64,000 nt of DNA from Holothuria scabra (GCA_037179385.1 CM074184.1:15766001-15830000); one strand, 5' to 3'. Shown: positions 1 to 12,545, counted from the first letter of the stretch. Translations and numbers: made by a program. Notes: generated from the sequence alone by a model not told the origin.

Positions 1-3000
1 GCAACAATAGGATTTTCTTTTAGAAGAGGTTTAGCGAACAATAGCGGTCTCTTTTGTGTTGTGGCTGCTTGTTCCAAACACGGTATAAATGAGAGCCACG
101 TAAATTGAGCCACAATATAGCCGTCCCCTAGAGGACGGAAAACCGTCCCTGACGAACAATACAAATTTATTGATGTCCAAATTAACTAAACAATTTGATG
201 TTCAGTAACTGTAATTGAACTTCGGTGAAATCGATGTCAAATCCGTACGTGCAGAGCAAGTTACACACAATGCGCCTCTAAAGTTGCATTGGCATTTACT
301 TGAGATAACATCGTATATTCCCTGAGAAATTTTGAACAGTTACCGTATACAGTATATCGTTCGATTTTTGCAAGTCTTTTGATCGTTACTTTTAACTTAT
401 CCATTTTTAAGTAAACGGCGGCGGTACTGCGTTTAAAAATGTTACTGCAGTCATTTGACACTTTGCTACCACTTTCCATTTCGCTGTCCACGGATCATGT
501 TGTAAGCGGTTGTTGGGCAGTCAATACTGACCGCCCAGAGCCGCGGGTTATTAAGCAAATACGCTCGGAAAACGTAACAGCTTAAACACTCTAACATCTT
601 TTGGGGTATGTGGCAAAGCAAACAGAGAGGGTCTATATGAAGTTTGAATGAAAGTACTATGTCCTATCGGTTTGTTTTACTGCATTACTACTATCGTTTT
701 GCTGTACCGATGAATAGTTTAGGAATGAAAAGTTTGCGTAATTAACTGTGAAGAGTAAACGCCTTTTGCAGCGCAGTCCCGTGAAAAAAAATAACAAGTC
801 GACAATGTAAACCTACTCGGAAATTATTTGACTGCACTGTGTGTTTTGGGGGACTTTACCGTTATGCAAATGTTGCGTGAGGTCCACATAGTAAGAAATA
901 TTTTTTCATTCAAATGTTTCAAGAAGTGACACCTTGACAATATTAACAGTAAAACTGCGTCCAAATTTTAGGCTATGGTACTCGTTTTGACTTATCTTTC
1001 AATTGACGCAGAATGAAAGCTAACTATCGTTAAAGTATTGATTAATTTGATGAGGTAACCCTTTGATACTGTCCTCATCAGGACGTATTGTATACCGCAT
1101 CTGTTAAGAGATTTTATGAAAGTAGCTGTTAGCCTTTCTGGCATGGGAACCACACACGGTATGCAAAGATCCGGTCATACGGAGGTTCAGGTTGTCATGT
1201 AGCAGATTGTTTGTTACAGTGCCGAAACGTTGGCGTTCAGCGCTAAAATCATGTTGAAATTATTTGCCGATTAATATTTTTCTTGCATCCGCCAATGGAG
1301 CTTCGCGCAAGTTTAGTAAAGCAACAACATGTGCTGTACTTTTTCCAAAAAATGATACATGCATGCTCCGTGTATACATCCCATTCCTACCTCACACGGC
1401 CCATTTCTTTTCAGGTTAACCTACGACCAAACCCAAAAAGGTAAGTCTAGCAAGCGAAAATAGCAATATGAATTTACCTCCAGCTTTACCTTTGAAGTAA
1501 AAAGTAGCTGGACCTTCAGAATGTCAACATTAGGGGAGTAAAACTAAGGGTAGTAAAACTTAGGGCAAGGAAATAAGGGGGGAGGGGCATTATTTCTCCG
1601 ATGCTGCGCAAAACCGAGCTCAAAGAGGGTGGGGGTCCAGGGAGGCAAAACCCCCGAGAGTCCTTAGGTTTTAGCATATGAATGGATGAAAAGTTCTCTC
1701 TCTATAGGGTTGTATTTTTCGGCTGTCCCAACTCCTAACTGAAGTTGGGGCGGGGAGTCAACATTTGAGGAAGGCGGGGTCAAATTCCCCCTTTGGTGTA
1801 CCTTCAGTACAGCTTTGAAATTCCTCAGCCACGGTAGAAAAGTACACAGAGCTTAAAGATTACACGATGTAGGTGGTACTGAATTGAAATTGTTCGTAGG
1901 CCGATTTTAAGTTGCAGGGACAGTTTTTTCTCTCGATCCCGTAATGCACCGCCTTGTTCAAGAGCTATAGTTCTTTCCAAAATCCTAAACAAGAGATATG
2001 ATTCTCTTAGTCTTACCTTTTGCAAAGATTATATTCCCACACAAGCAGATATGTATAAATATGTATAAATCCAAATTAAATCCATTGAATCAGTTAAGCC
2101 CAATCAATATCGGCGTATGTTATAATCCAAACGAATTTTAATTGCGTACCGTGTTAAGAAAACTCTACATAAGCAACTCCCACAAACTGCTAGTTTAATA
2201 GCACTGCACAAGTTTTAGTATCGCTCGATTCCATGGTTTCAAAACAAAAAGCAGCCCCATTTCCCACGGTTCAAGAACGTTTAATCGCGCAACCTTATTT
2301 GTAAACATTTCGTTCACCTGGGTTAGTGACCATATTTTCATTGCTTCGTATTCGCCGCACCCTTTGATGTTGACCGCGTAGACTCGACGACGCGATGACT
2401 GTCTAGAATCTGTCTGGAATCACAGTCACAGAGGCGCGGTGCCGTGACCTGACCAGAGCGTGACCTGTATTTTCTAGGGCATCAACCTTAGCCTGACCAA
2501 AACTGAACTGTTCCACCCCCACTCCATCCCCCACTCCATCCCCCATCAAGAGACCAGAACTACACCCCCGATTTTCCCACGGAATCCCACAATCAATCAA
2601 ACATTCCCCTCGTTCTTGCGCCCGACAAGGCCGACTCGGCAAGAAAACTTTAAATCCACAAGGGATTACAAAATTTAGTCCAGAAAAACACAGTATACAA
2701 TGAATAAAAAATATCAAAAGTCAACAGTTGAAATCAAGTCATTTAACACGACCTACAGTATGTCTCTGCACATAACTGCTAAAAGCTACGAATTCCAAAT
2801 GGGACTTTGCTGCAATTTTTAGTCATCGTATTCTCAATGAAAATATAGCCCGATAACTTCGTTAATCTATCACACAAAAATGTATAACAGTTAAACGTCA
2901 ACATGCATTGGTTACAGTATACACCGCACCGCAATGAATCGAACTTTCTTGTCTGACTGTCCGACCTCGTGGATTTGTACACGTGTCGTAACGCTTACGA

Positions 3001-5432
3001 GCTGCAACCAATCGGGAAGAAACAGAGTGATGAAGTCACCGGAAAGTCCCCAAACCGAGACCTCTGATTTGCTGAACGTGTTGCCACGACCTAGCACATG
3101 ACATTTTGTGCCACGGTCATTGGAGGGGGCAAAGGTGAACCGTGAAGGTGAAAGGTAAGGCTGTGCGAGAACGACAGTCCAAAACATGTTCAGACATGTA
3201 TTCCTATGACGGGCCACGCGCGCTACAGAAATGCCGCTAGTTCTGTGATCAACGGGGACTGCTAGCTAGCTCACTGTACTGCACTTCAGATCTTGGTCGT
3301 AGGGGCTTTCGTTGGGACTAACCCGTCTTCAGATTAAAGCAGAAGCTTGCGTAACATCTGTTCAGTCAGTCTGGCCTGTTGGTATTCATTGGCCAACCAG
3401 ACCGTTGAAAAGAAAGCAAATGCATGTTTTGCATCAAATTAGCCAGCTATTTTAGAAACATGCAACTGATCAAGTTTAAGCAAGGGAAATCATAGCTTAG
3501 GGAACTGGAGGATGTGTGGATCAAAGAGCCACGGTGTCGTATGGGACCTAATAAAGTATGCACCAGGCTATTATTTAAAAGTACGCAAAGGTGCGACGGG
3601 CCAAGGAAAGTATCCAAATTTTTTTCAGGGATGGCGGATTCGTAAACTCAATACCGCGTAAATCTCTCTTGCTGGTCTTTCTGTAACTGTGGATTTTATT
3701 CGGATTAACTAGTATTTTAATTCTTTGAACTCAAGGCACATAACGATAGCGGTAAGTTTCTTTATTTTTTTAGAGGACAGAAAATAGGCCAACCCCACCA
3801 ATTGTCTGCCCTATATTCACGGACACCCCGTGGACTGTGAGTTGTTTGCCCCTGTATACCCGCCTGTCGAAAGAGGTGACTTATGGAAAGGACCGTACAC
3901 CGTATTTAAACTACAGTGGGGCCTATAGGACTATCTCAAAAACCGAACTTGAACTTCAACAGTATTTGAAACCGTCTACCCTCTTAGGATCATTTTTAAA
4001 GTTGGGCAGAATTCTCCGAAGAAATATGTACCTTCCGATTCGGAGTTTACGAGAGACAAAACTAATTAGGACTTCCTATTTAGGCGTATTATATGGCCTA
4101 GGCTAATCAGGACTATTGGAACTTGGAATGTAATTAATTGGTCGGAGTTAAGGGGTGTCGCAATACTATAAGGATGTCGGAACTTGGAATGTCGGAATAT
4201 AGGAATGTCGGAAGATATTACTGTAAATCCCGGAGCTGCCAACACTTTAAAGTACCCATTTTTTCTTCCGTTCGGGGTTCCTCGTTGTTTTATGGACTAC
4301 TGTAACTGTACTACCGGTACTTCTGTGAACCCACGAGGGCTTAGGGAATAGCAGTTACACCCGATCAGTTTTCGGAGTATAAATCGGCGCCATCCTTTTG
4401 TACCCTTATTTGACCGTTTAGGGAAAGTAGGCGGTAAACTGTCTGACATTGCCCAGTCAGTGAACTTTGCAATATTTTATGAAAGGCCTGAAATCATCAT
4501 CATCACGATTTTTTACGACTGGGCCTACATAATTTTATGCCGGTTGTGAACGTATCAGCGGCAGTAGGTTACCTGATATTCATTAGCCTGTACCGCTGTA
4601 GTCCTATTATTCCCAAAAAGGGTAAAAACTACGGGGGAATATGTTCAACGTACATTTCAAACACAAACAATTTTTTTGTATTTCATGACTCCTCTGCTTC
4701 GTTGCTCTTTGATTTTATTTTGCGGAAGGGATGACATTTGGTTAGGAAAAGTAGGCGGTACACCGTCTGACATTACCCAGTCGGTACACTTTGCAGTATT
4801 TTAGGAAAGGCCCGAGATTATCATTCATGATTTCAAACGGATTTTTTTAGATCTCATAATTTTATGCCAGGTGTGAATATTTTTCAGTTGGATCTCATGA
4901 TGGTGTTTTTATATTTAATTTCTTAGGCATACAAAAGTCGCATTCGCCGGCAATTTAGAAACGGACAGAGATATAAACAGAGCATCACGCAAAAAGTTTT
5001 GTTGTTAAAACTTGATCATTCTTCCAATAAACCCGTGAGCAAATGCTGGGCAAGTCAGCGGTCGATCCTCCGTTTTTTGCTGATGTTAATTGGCAATGCA
5101 GACGTTTCCGTGATGTTATCCGACCCCTCCCTCCCCCCCGAAAAGCGAGCTGGTCCGCGCAGGAGGTTCATAGAGGCCGTGTTTGTTTTCAGTCGGGGCA
5201 GGGGGAGGTGCAACTACCTGGTTCAGTAGTGGGATATCGGCGTGCTGCCACGCAATGAACTAGGGCCTACGGTATTTTTTTCCTATAAGAAATATGAAAC
5301 GACCGTTATATTTTTAAGTGGGTTTTCAATGATTTCGGCGAAAAACTGACTGAAGACGTGCGAATATTTTTTTGAATTTCCATTACAATTTTGTGGTCAA
5401 ATTTTTGTACGGTTTTTGATAGCGTGGAAATC
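1..5432. other. Upstream intergenic region, no supported gene
   Basis: No open stretch here resembles a known protein, and the longer ones (2403-2717 on the - strand, 3837-4106 on the + strand) are low-complexity or repeat-derived. Visible content: a G-rich repeat-like block at about 1540-1670, a short tandem run of a CCCCCACTCCAT word at about 2515-2545, a diverged ~300-bp repeat pair at 4420-4900, and a C-rich tract at 5125-5140. A 26-bp segment at about 1415-1440 has a fine acceptor before it and a GTAAGT donor after it, but cannot be assigned to a gene. Confidence 0.6.
4425..4900 (+). repeat. Two diverged tandem copies of a dispersed repeat
   Basis: A segment starting at about 4425 (GGAAAGTAGGCGGTAAACTG, then a run with ATTTTATGCCGG) recurs at about 4741-4900 with the same order of words (AAGTAGGCGGTACACCGTC, AGTATTTTAGGAAAGGCCC, ATTTTATGCCAGGTGTGAAT). 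A third copy lies near 53560-53785, inside the inverted-repeat complex of transporter intron 1. Three copies in one window indicate an interspersed repeat family. No coding capacity is seen; the 65-aa open stretch at 4537-4734 lies within the repeat. Confidence 0.6.
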
Positions 5433-5445
5433 ATGAACACCCGGG
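5433..5445 (+). CDS. MRPL27: MRPL27 coding exon 1 (putative)
   Basis: Thirteen coding bases giving M-N-T-R plus the first base of a Gly codon, followed by donor GTAACG. Phase 1 matches the two leading bases of the next exon. There is an A at position -3 of the ATG. Too short to confirm by similarity; transcript data would decide. Confidence 0.5.
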
Positions 5446-7532
5446 GTAACGCCGCACAATCGAACAGGAGTTAAACGTTTGATAGGTCTGTTACATGTAC
5501 TACAGTACCTGTGTCCAGTTCGTAACGATGCGGCGCTGAAAATGTGCAAACTTATGAGAGGTTCGCAGCGCTGAAAATGTGCAAATGTATATGAGAGATA
5601 AACCTCTCAGTTCTTATACATGGACTTCCCCTGAGTAAGTTAACAAAAGAGGGATTATAGGACGGTTTCCCGTCGCAGCCGTCGCAGCAAACAATAGGGG
5701 GATTATAGGACGGTTTCCCGTCGCAGTATTGATTTTTGGAGGACAGGTTGGACTGTTCCACTTTGCCATTGTTCTCAAACTCGTCGAGAAATCGTTGCCT
5801 GTGGACGGTTAAATGTCGCACTCGTCCGTCGCAAACTCGTCTGTCAAAACGGACGGAACGGTACTGTATATTGACCCACATTCAATCCACTAAAATTTGG
5901 ATTGTTTAAGGTGAGATTTTTTTAGGGTAAAAGTGTAATAGAAAGAAATTTGCAGATCAGGAGTACTTCAATGGGGAATTGAATGAATGGATTTATGAAG
6001 CTTGGATATTCTCTGTGAACAACAGTTCATATCATCATACAGTATAGTGTGGCTTTAATTTAAAATGAGGTAACATAAATCATTGATATTTGCTTTAGGT
6101 TTACAGTCAAGAGCTTTCTTGGTATCTATGCAGAATGCATGGAGCAATAATAACTGTGTTAGGTGGGCTTCCAAGAAAGCAAGCAGTTCCAGCCGCAATA
6201 GAGGGGGTAAAGCACCAGGACAGAAACTTGGAAGGAAAGTCAGGCCAGGTAAATTTTGGTATTAAGTTGTCATGCAGTGTTTATCACAGTGTATGTATAA
6301 AATGAGGTAAAAAAGGATGTTGTTTATAGCCTACCTTTTAGAGATCAGTTTGAGGAACTTGAGATAAATGATATTGGGCTGGGTAGGTTGATGTTAAAGT
6401 GTGTTTTAGATAACCTGAATATTAGACTGAATATTCAATCTGCATCAGCTGAAAAGAAAAGGTCCAAAAGGGTGGAAAAGATTCTTTCTTTTCTTTAAAT
6501 ATTTTTTTTAAGGGGATTAGAAGAGGAGTGTCATATGATGTAGCAAAATTGTCCTTTTTTGTCAAGACTATTGAAAATTCAAAATAATGGAAATAGCAGA
6601 GCTGAGTGTGGGATTTTTATTCATGAATGTAACTTTCACCTCTTGGGCACCTTTATGTAACCTCAAAAGATTGGAGGCCCAATTCAGAATGTGATTTGAC
6701 ACCATTGACACCTTGACACCATTGAAATCATGTCATTTGAATTTTAATTCTATAGGTGAACTTGTAAGAGCCAACCAAATTTTGGTGCGCCAGAAGTTCA
6801 GTTTCAGGTGGTTACCAGGAAATCATGTAAGTTTCTACTTGTATTTTCCTTTTAAAGCCACTACATGCAAATGGAAACTAGTGGAATCAATTTTTCATTG
6901 AAGATAGGTTATTGCCTTTTGTGCAAATTCATATTGGATGCTCTGCAAGAAAACAGTTAACGTTATAAGTTAACAAATAACTTGAGTTCAGCTTCCATGT
7001 TTTGGTGGTGTCCTTGCACAGGAAGGGTACGTGCCCACAGTTTCCTGATTACTGTTAATTGTTTTGTGGAATCTTACACATTTGTGTTAGGTTTTTGTTA
7101 AATTCTCTTCAACTTACCATTCATACAAATGAATTAGTACAAAGGAAAAGTTTCATTTATCCTCTTCAATTTGACTCAAAAATTATTTCAAGTGGGTAGC
7201 ACATTGGTTAGAAACTCTCACCTTAGCAGGAGACCCAGAGAATGCGCATTCAGGAAACACCAAATTTTTCAGGAATCACCACATTTTTCTGAAGAAAGTC
7301 TTATGCCACACACCTTTTACTTGTTTAGGTCATTGCAGGATACAGGAGAACCTTGAATGCCCAGGTTGATGGACTTGTTTACTTTACCAAAGAGAGGTGG
7401 TATCCCCGACCAAAGGATGAATGGTCAAAGAATGTGGCACCAACATTACCAGATGAAATGATGATGAAAAAATTTGTACATGTCAAACCCGCCCCACAAG
7501 TGGGAAGGTTTAGACTTGTGGAGCAGGTATGA
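5433..7532 (+). CDS. MRPL27: Mitochondrial large-subunit ribosomal protein bL27m, four coding exons
   Basis: Coding exons 5433-5445, 6099-6248, 6756-6826 and 7329-7532 join in phase to 145 aa, close to the roughly 148 aa of vertebrate MRPL27. Residues 1-30 are Arg/Ser/Asn-rich with no acidic residues, as in a mitochondrial presequence. The conserved WASKK segment and a basic GGK...GQKLGRKVRPGE region follow (about 31-56), then the L27 fold with LVRQKFSFRWLPGNHV (about 63-79) and the mitochondrial C-terminal extension ending FVHVKPAPQVGRFRLVEQV. In the family, L27 sits in the large subunit near the peptidyl-transferase centre. Exons 2-4 are secure. Exon 1 (MNTR plus one base) is chosen because it has an A at -3, a GTAACG donor and the right phase; an internal Met in exon 2 is an alternative start. 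A possible AATAAA signal lies at 7690-7695. The stop overlaps a usable donor (CAG|GTATGA), so a longer spliced C terminus is not excluded. Confidence 0.88.
6099..6248 (+). CDS. MRPL27: MRPL27 coding exon 2
   Basis: Acceptor TTGCTTTAG, then an open frame LQSRAFLVSMQNAWSNNNC and onward to VRWASKK and a basic Gly-rich segment, with donor CCAG|GTAAAT in phase 1. It covers residues 5-54 and includes the end of the presequence and the basic N-terminal arm. The WASKK motif corresponds to the YASKK of vertebrate MRPL27. Confidence 0.85.
6756..6826 (+). CDS. MRPL27: MRPL27 coding exon 3
   Basis: Acceptor TTCTATAG, 71 bp, donor CAT|GTAAGT, phase 1 in and phase 0 out. It encodes GELVRANQILVRQKFSFRWL and PGNH, the core beta-strand region of the L27 fold (bacterial equivalent: IIVRQRGTKFHAGANVG). 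Confidence 0.88.
7187..7240 (+). repeat. tRNA-like SINE head fragment in the last MRPL27 intron
   Basis: The segment GGGTAGCACATTGGTTAGAA followed by CTCTCACCTTAGCAGG has the layout of a tRNA D-arm and anticodon region (A-box-like GTAGCACATTGG). The acceptor stem cannot be closed, so this is best read as a truncated tRNA-derived SINE and not a tRNA gene. Confidence 0.45.
7329..7532 (+). CDS. MRPL27: MRPL27 coding exon 4 (terminal)
   Basis: Acceptor CTTGTTTAG, then 67 codons and TGA. It encodes the end of the L27 domain (DGLVYFTKERWYPRP) and the mitochondria-specific C-terminal extension (MKKFVHVKPAPQVGRFRLVE). The motif FVHV.PA...G.F.LV is shared with the vertebrate protein, which supports this exon strongly. 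Confidence 0.88.
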   Translation, partial: VIAGYRRTLNAQVDGLVYFTKERWYPRPKDEWSKNVAPTLPDEMMMKKFVHVKPAPQVGRFRLVEQV

Positions 7533-7689
7533 GAGACAGTTAATGGCATCAGTAGCTGGCTGCAGATGTAAGAGCAATACTAGAAAGTGAACATGTCTGA
7601 AAGATGACATCAGATCCTTGGATGATGGTGGTGATGATGCTGTCCATCTTTGTTTTCGAAAGAAGAATGGTACTCCACCATCAATATAC

Positions 7690-7695
7690 AATAAA
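7690..7695 (+). terminator. Candidate polyadenylation signal for MRPL27
   Basis: An AATAAA hexamer 158 bp downstream of the MRPL27 stop codon, at a plausible 3'-UTR distance. The hexamer is common by chance in AT-rich DNA, so only position supports it. Confidence 0.4.
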
Positions 7696-10600
7696 TGAAC
7701 AAACATTTCATGACATCACTGTCAGGAAGATTGAAAGGGGATATATGAAAATGAATCAGATTATATCAGTGTGCTCTTTGTACATGGTTCTGCAGTGCCA
7801 CCATAATTTACCATTTCCATATACAGTACATATACCTTCTCCCTGAAACTGTAGCACTCAGCTGAGTCCTGGAGTAGTCTTTGTTGTCAGACATGCCTGG
7901 TGTACATCTAGCACATAGAATTACCCTACACCTTATTTAAGGTATAGTGACCAATGAATTGTGCTTAATGTTCCCCACAGGGACATAAGAATTTCAAATA
8001 AATTGAATGCGATGTCAAGTTATTGTGCTGCAATGATGTCACAGATTTCCCATAATGCACAATTTCCCCACAAATAATTGCATTACTTTTAATCGGGTAT
8101 ATTTTGAACACTTTATGTCCATTATATGCTGTAGAAAGGCAGTTTCTATAAGAAAAATTCACTTCATATTTTGAAGTGAGTGAATTTTTTCTCCAGCAAA
8201 TCCCTTAATTGACAGTCAAGTGTTAGTGGTATCAGGTGTGAGCAAAATAACATTAATTCATGCAACACTACTTCTGTAACAAAGGGTTGCTTTTCAGATG
8301 ATGTTTGCATCAAAATGTCAAGTAAGTCCTCATAATGTATTTCTGTCAATTTAAACAAAGAGAAACAAAGTGTTTTCATTTTAAATTTCGTTTTGTTTGT
8401 TTGTATCTCTCAACAATTTGTGGCAATGACTAGATGAAAGTTAAGAAACTTTCCATATGAATAAAATATATAAGTTGAAAAATGCCAATACATTTCACAC
8501 TAAAATAACATAGCTGCTTCCTTTTTATTTTGTGTTTACTCTTTTGAAAATCCATGGTAGTATAATTGCTATATTACTTCTTTCTAGCAGAGGGACATAG
8601 CCAGAATTTGGTGTGTGTGAGGAGGTAGGAGTCAGAGCCAACTCATATCCATTCTTGATAACCATCCCAAAAAAGGGGCATGTAATGACTGTGGTATAAG
8701 GGGATGGGTGTGCCCTCACACCTGAAAGATTTTGCTGCTTCAAATGGTCCTTCCAAACCACGCCCTGACACGCCTGGCTATGCCTCGTGTGCGCTGAGGA
8801 TACTAAACCGCACGCGGCATTGTAAAGGACGCTCGTTTCTTTTGCTAATTAACACAGAAACCTCTGATAAAATGATCACATATCAAAGAACATAATGTCA
8901 ATGTTTGCATACGAGAACATTTTGGATGTTCATTGTGCACACTGTGAAAAAGTTTTTAATATTGTAATTTTTTTCTACAGAAACAGAAGAAAATGAAAAG
9001 AAATACAGAAATAATACGTAATGAATTGACAACACATTTTACTTCGTTCGTTTTTTCATTTTATGTTCTGTAAATGTACAAACAAAGCAAACGACAATAA
9101 TCGCGAATATAATGCTGATATTAATTTAGACTTAACACTGATATTAATTTCATTAAATGCTGTCATTAATCATCTCCAATGGACATGCATTTTTATGTCT
9201 ATGTTAAAGTTATTTAATGATGTGGACATTAATTCGAATTAATGCCAACATCTATTCAGTGACATGTGCAGGATTTCGAAGGTTCATGTTGTTATCACTA
9301 CTGATCAGGAAGTAAAATACAACAGGCCAATTTGTCACCTAATCTTGTTCGCAAAATGTTGTTTTTGTGTATGTGAGAAAGGCAGGCACGTAGCCACAGG
9401 GGGGCACGTGCCCCCCCCCCCCAAAATTTTTCAATAAAAGGTCTTGCACTGAAGGAGAAAAAAATTTATCCCCATTAAATCACCACAACTTCAAAGCACC
9501 TAGACTGAATTCTGTCAAAATATCTCCCACTTTCGAACAAAACACACTTTAACTCAGGTAAGGAGCGTATGAACGGCGTACACAACTATTACTGTCAATT
9601 ATTAGTCATCGATGGCGTGTGGAGATCCCTTCCCTGAAGGCCAAGGAGGTTTCGCTTAGTATTGTTTCGAGCCTAATTTCGCACGTCAATGTATCATTCA
9701 GCTGTCATATAAGTTCTTACGTAAGAGTAATGTACATTTTACCTGGTTTCTGGGCCGGCGTTGTAGGCAGTGCAAAAAGAGATACTTCAGGCACAAAATA
9801 ATTTAATGAAGGTATCATAAAAATTTATTCCTTAAGAACAGCTTTAGGAAAAAGTGTCTGGAATTACCGTATACCGCAAAAAACAAGAAAGCAGTTAAAT
9901 ACAAGTAAAATCAACATCTTTCTGATTTAGGAGTAATTTATGTGTCCGGGGAACGGAGTAAGCAAATGCAGATCAACCCAGTTGAAGTTGGTATGAAATT
10001 TTCTAACCGAGAAAAAAGAACCAGAATCAAACTCTTTTAGGCAAGAAAATACTTGATAAAGCTACAGGAAAGATTGATTTTCATAATTTGTTTAAGTTAA
10101 GTTTGACATCACCAATTAGCCTTGACAACCTCGTTGGCAACTTGTTTTTTATAATATCCATATTTTTCTATTTCATTTTCACTGTTAGTGTAAAAAGGGG
10201 CAAATTTCTGTTATGAGACCAGCTTTTTTGGAGTACAAATATATCAAAGAAAAATGCAAAATTTCGCACCATTTTGCATCTAGAGTCCTCGAAAAAGGGG
10301 GGACACTCCCTCCCCTTAGACCCCTCCCCCAGGCCAGCGAAAACTCCAATATTGATGTGCCCCCCCAAAGTTGATTATTCTGACTACGGGCTTGGAGAAA
10401 GGATCTTCGAGTTTTCCACTAGTTCTGCGAAACGCCACGCGCTGTTGTACAACTCGAGTTCCATGCGCTGCCGTACAAATTGTACAGCAGTGCGTGGTAC
10501 TTGAGCAAGGGCGTGCCAGCGGGTGTCAGCGTGTGGAATAGGAGGACCCTGTTTCAAAGAAAATAGGGGCAAACTAATGCTTTCTTTCTTTGGCTTCTTT

Positions 10601-11447
10601 TTATACTCAATTTTTTTGGGAAAAATGTTCTCAGTTTCAGTCAGTGAATAATAATTCCTAATTTTGATGAAAGTTCATGAACCTAATAGCATAGCATTGT
10701 GCACTCTTGTGGTTTCTTAAGGAGTGGTTTCAGGACTTGCCTAAAAAAGGCTAAGTTCTATGATAAGGGGGGGGGTGAAGGAGATTAAGGGGGGGGGAGG
10801 AGGTAGCAAATCAGAGCATAGGCCTAGGAAGCAGGGGAGCTGCAGGGGCGACAGTCCCCTGTGAAAAGTGAAAAATGAGGGGGCGGGAGCATGCTTCCAA
10901 ACCCCACTTTCCGGGTCAGAAAACCCCTTTTTCATTTATGTGATATTCTAAACTCTTCTTTCTCATGAAATTCCGGGTTCTGTTTAATACAAGTGCCAAT
11001 TTGTAATTTTTCGTTCGCTTGGCGCGCTTCAACGTGCAATTCCTAATGCATAAGTGCTGTCTCATGAATCAGTTTGATGAACATTTTCAAGCTCTGGAAA
11101 TGAAAAAATTGAAACATTTTTGACACCAGATCTTCAAGTGACACTTGCAACTTCAGTGCTCTTTGTATAAATTGAATTTCATAAAATTCCAAATTTTCTC
11201 CAATACAAGCTCTTGATTTTGAAATAGTTTGTCTAAAAATAAACAAAAAAGTTTTAGAAACATTATAAAATTTTATTGGAAAGTTTCAGTTCGTAGACTT
11301 TCATGATAGCATTATGTAGCAACAACGATCTTCTGTCGACCACCGTGCAATCATTTTCATATTTGCCAATATAGGAAGTGCAGATTCATCGATCAGTAAC
11401 CCCCCAACCTTTCAAATTTTCCTACACAAGAAACCCAGAATCAAAAA

Positions 11448-11999
11448 ATGTCTGCCAATTCAAGCTCCATAGCCACAAATATTTCTTTCAAACAGGCAAA
11501 AATTTCTGCACGCTTAGCACACCGCAAATTACTTCCATATAGTAAAGCGGTTTACACTTCAAAGAAAACTCGGAAATTTTGGGTGCCTGCCCGTTTCACC
11601 CGAAGAAGTCTTTTTACCTCCTACTGCTTAGCTACTTCTTACAAGCCTGAGAAATGCCATTTTCGACTCTCGGAGGGGTCCGATTTTTTGTCAGTTGGGG
11701 CAGAGCGTAGAGGTAATTTGGTGGCACTCCGCTTAAATAGTCTTTCGAGCAAGACTTCAGGCAGGGAATCATTTAACTACCATAAGTGCTCTCATATACC
11801 TTTCATTAGTTACTTTTCAACCCTGTCAGTTGAACAGTCTGTAAGTTTTTTTTCTAAAAGTCCCCTCGACTCTCTGGCGAAGCACCAAGGGGCGAAAACC
11901 AAACATTTACTCCCGGAGGAGTTCTGCTCCCTTAAGGAGCTAAATGTCCCAAATGGACAAGTACGCCCTCTAAAGGACAAACGTGTGGTCCTGCTCTAG
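11448..11999 (+). other. 183-aa open frame, probably repeat-derived
   Basis: This is the longest open frame on the + strand that starts with ATG. The product is Ser- and Lys-rich with no recognised domain. The segment around 11715-11755 (GTGGCACTCCGCTTAAATAG) resembles words at about 58085-58120 (reverse strand) and 61620-61650 (GTGGCGCTCCGCTTAGATAT), the latter inside a hAT-type element. That places the frame in an interspersed repeat, so it is probably a chance opening or a decayed element frame, not a host gene. Confidence 0.4.
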
Positions 12000-12364
12000 A
12001 CTGGCTGAATAGAACAGTCTGTAAGTAGATGGATTAGTAACTTGAAGAATTAAAATGTTATCAATGTTCCTCAGTTTGCAGAGAGCATATATATACTGGA
12101 ATTGTTGTCTATTGTAGCATGGCCAAGTGGAAAAAACACAACAAAGAATTCTACCTTCTTTAGTGCCCAGTTCCATTTGAAAAAAATGATTCATAGCATA
12201 AATTGTTTCATTTAAAAACACTTTTTCTTGGCAGAAAAAATCGAAAAATTTAGCATCAAAACCAAAAAAAGTCCAAAAGTTGCTCTGCCCCCCCCCCTTC
12301 CACCCCACTTTTAAATTGTGGCTTCCTACGCCACTGATTAGTTGACCAAAAACATTTTGTTATT

Positions 12365-12545
12365 TAGAAGTTGTTTCATGGCTCAGTTTCTAACCAATTG
12401 GTTTAAGTCGGGCCTACCTTAGTCTTTTCAAGTTATGGCTCACAGGCTTATTTTTCCCTACTACGTACTTGCTTATGAGCACCACGCAAAATGGCAGCAA
12501 GTTCCAATTTTAAAGTCTTTGGTATGATCTGACTAGGAGTTGAAC
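12365..12545 (-). repeat. SINE copy, reverse orientation
   Basis: Read on the - strand it runs GGAGTTCAACTCC (B-box-like), CATACCAAAGACTTTAAAAT, TGGAACTTGCTGCC, then a tail about 130 bp long. The same order is seen at 42220-42425 and 45250-45360 (both reversed) and, with a fuller tRNA-like head, at 38090-38370. This is a repeat family with at least four copies in the window. Confidence 0.6.

Noticed and set aside
2403..2717. 104-codon - strand open frame
   Set aside because: Crosses a CCCCCACTCCAT tandem tract that gives GDGVGDGVG; no family resemblance and no splice context.
5552..5881. 109-codon - strand open frame
   Set aside because: Its length comes from two direct repeats (GGATTATAGGACGGTTTCCC and the CGCTGAAAATGTGCAAA pair) and it lies in MRPL27 intron 1.
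7187..7240. Functional tRNA gene
   Set aside because: D-arm-like word only; acceptor and T stems do not close. Read as a SINE fragment.
11448..11999. 183-codon + strand open frame as a host gene
   Set aside because: No domain, odd composition, and part of it recurs in repeat copies near 58090 and 61630; better read as repeat-derived.
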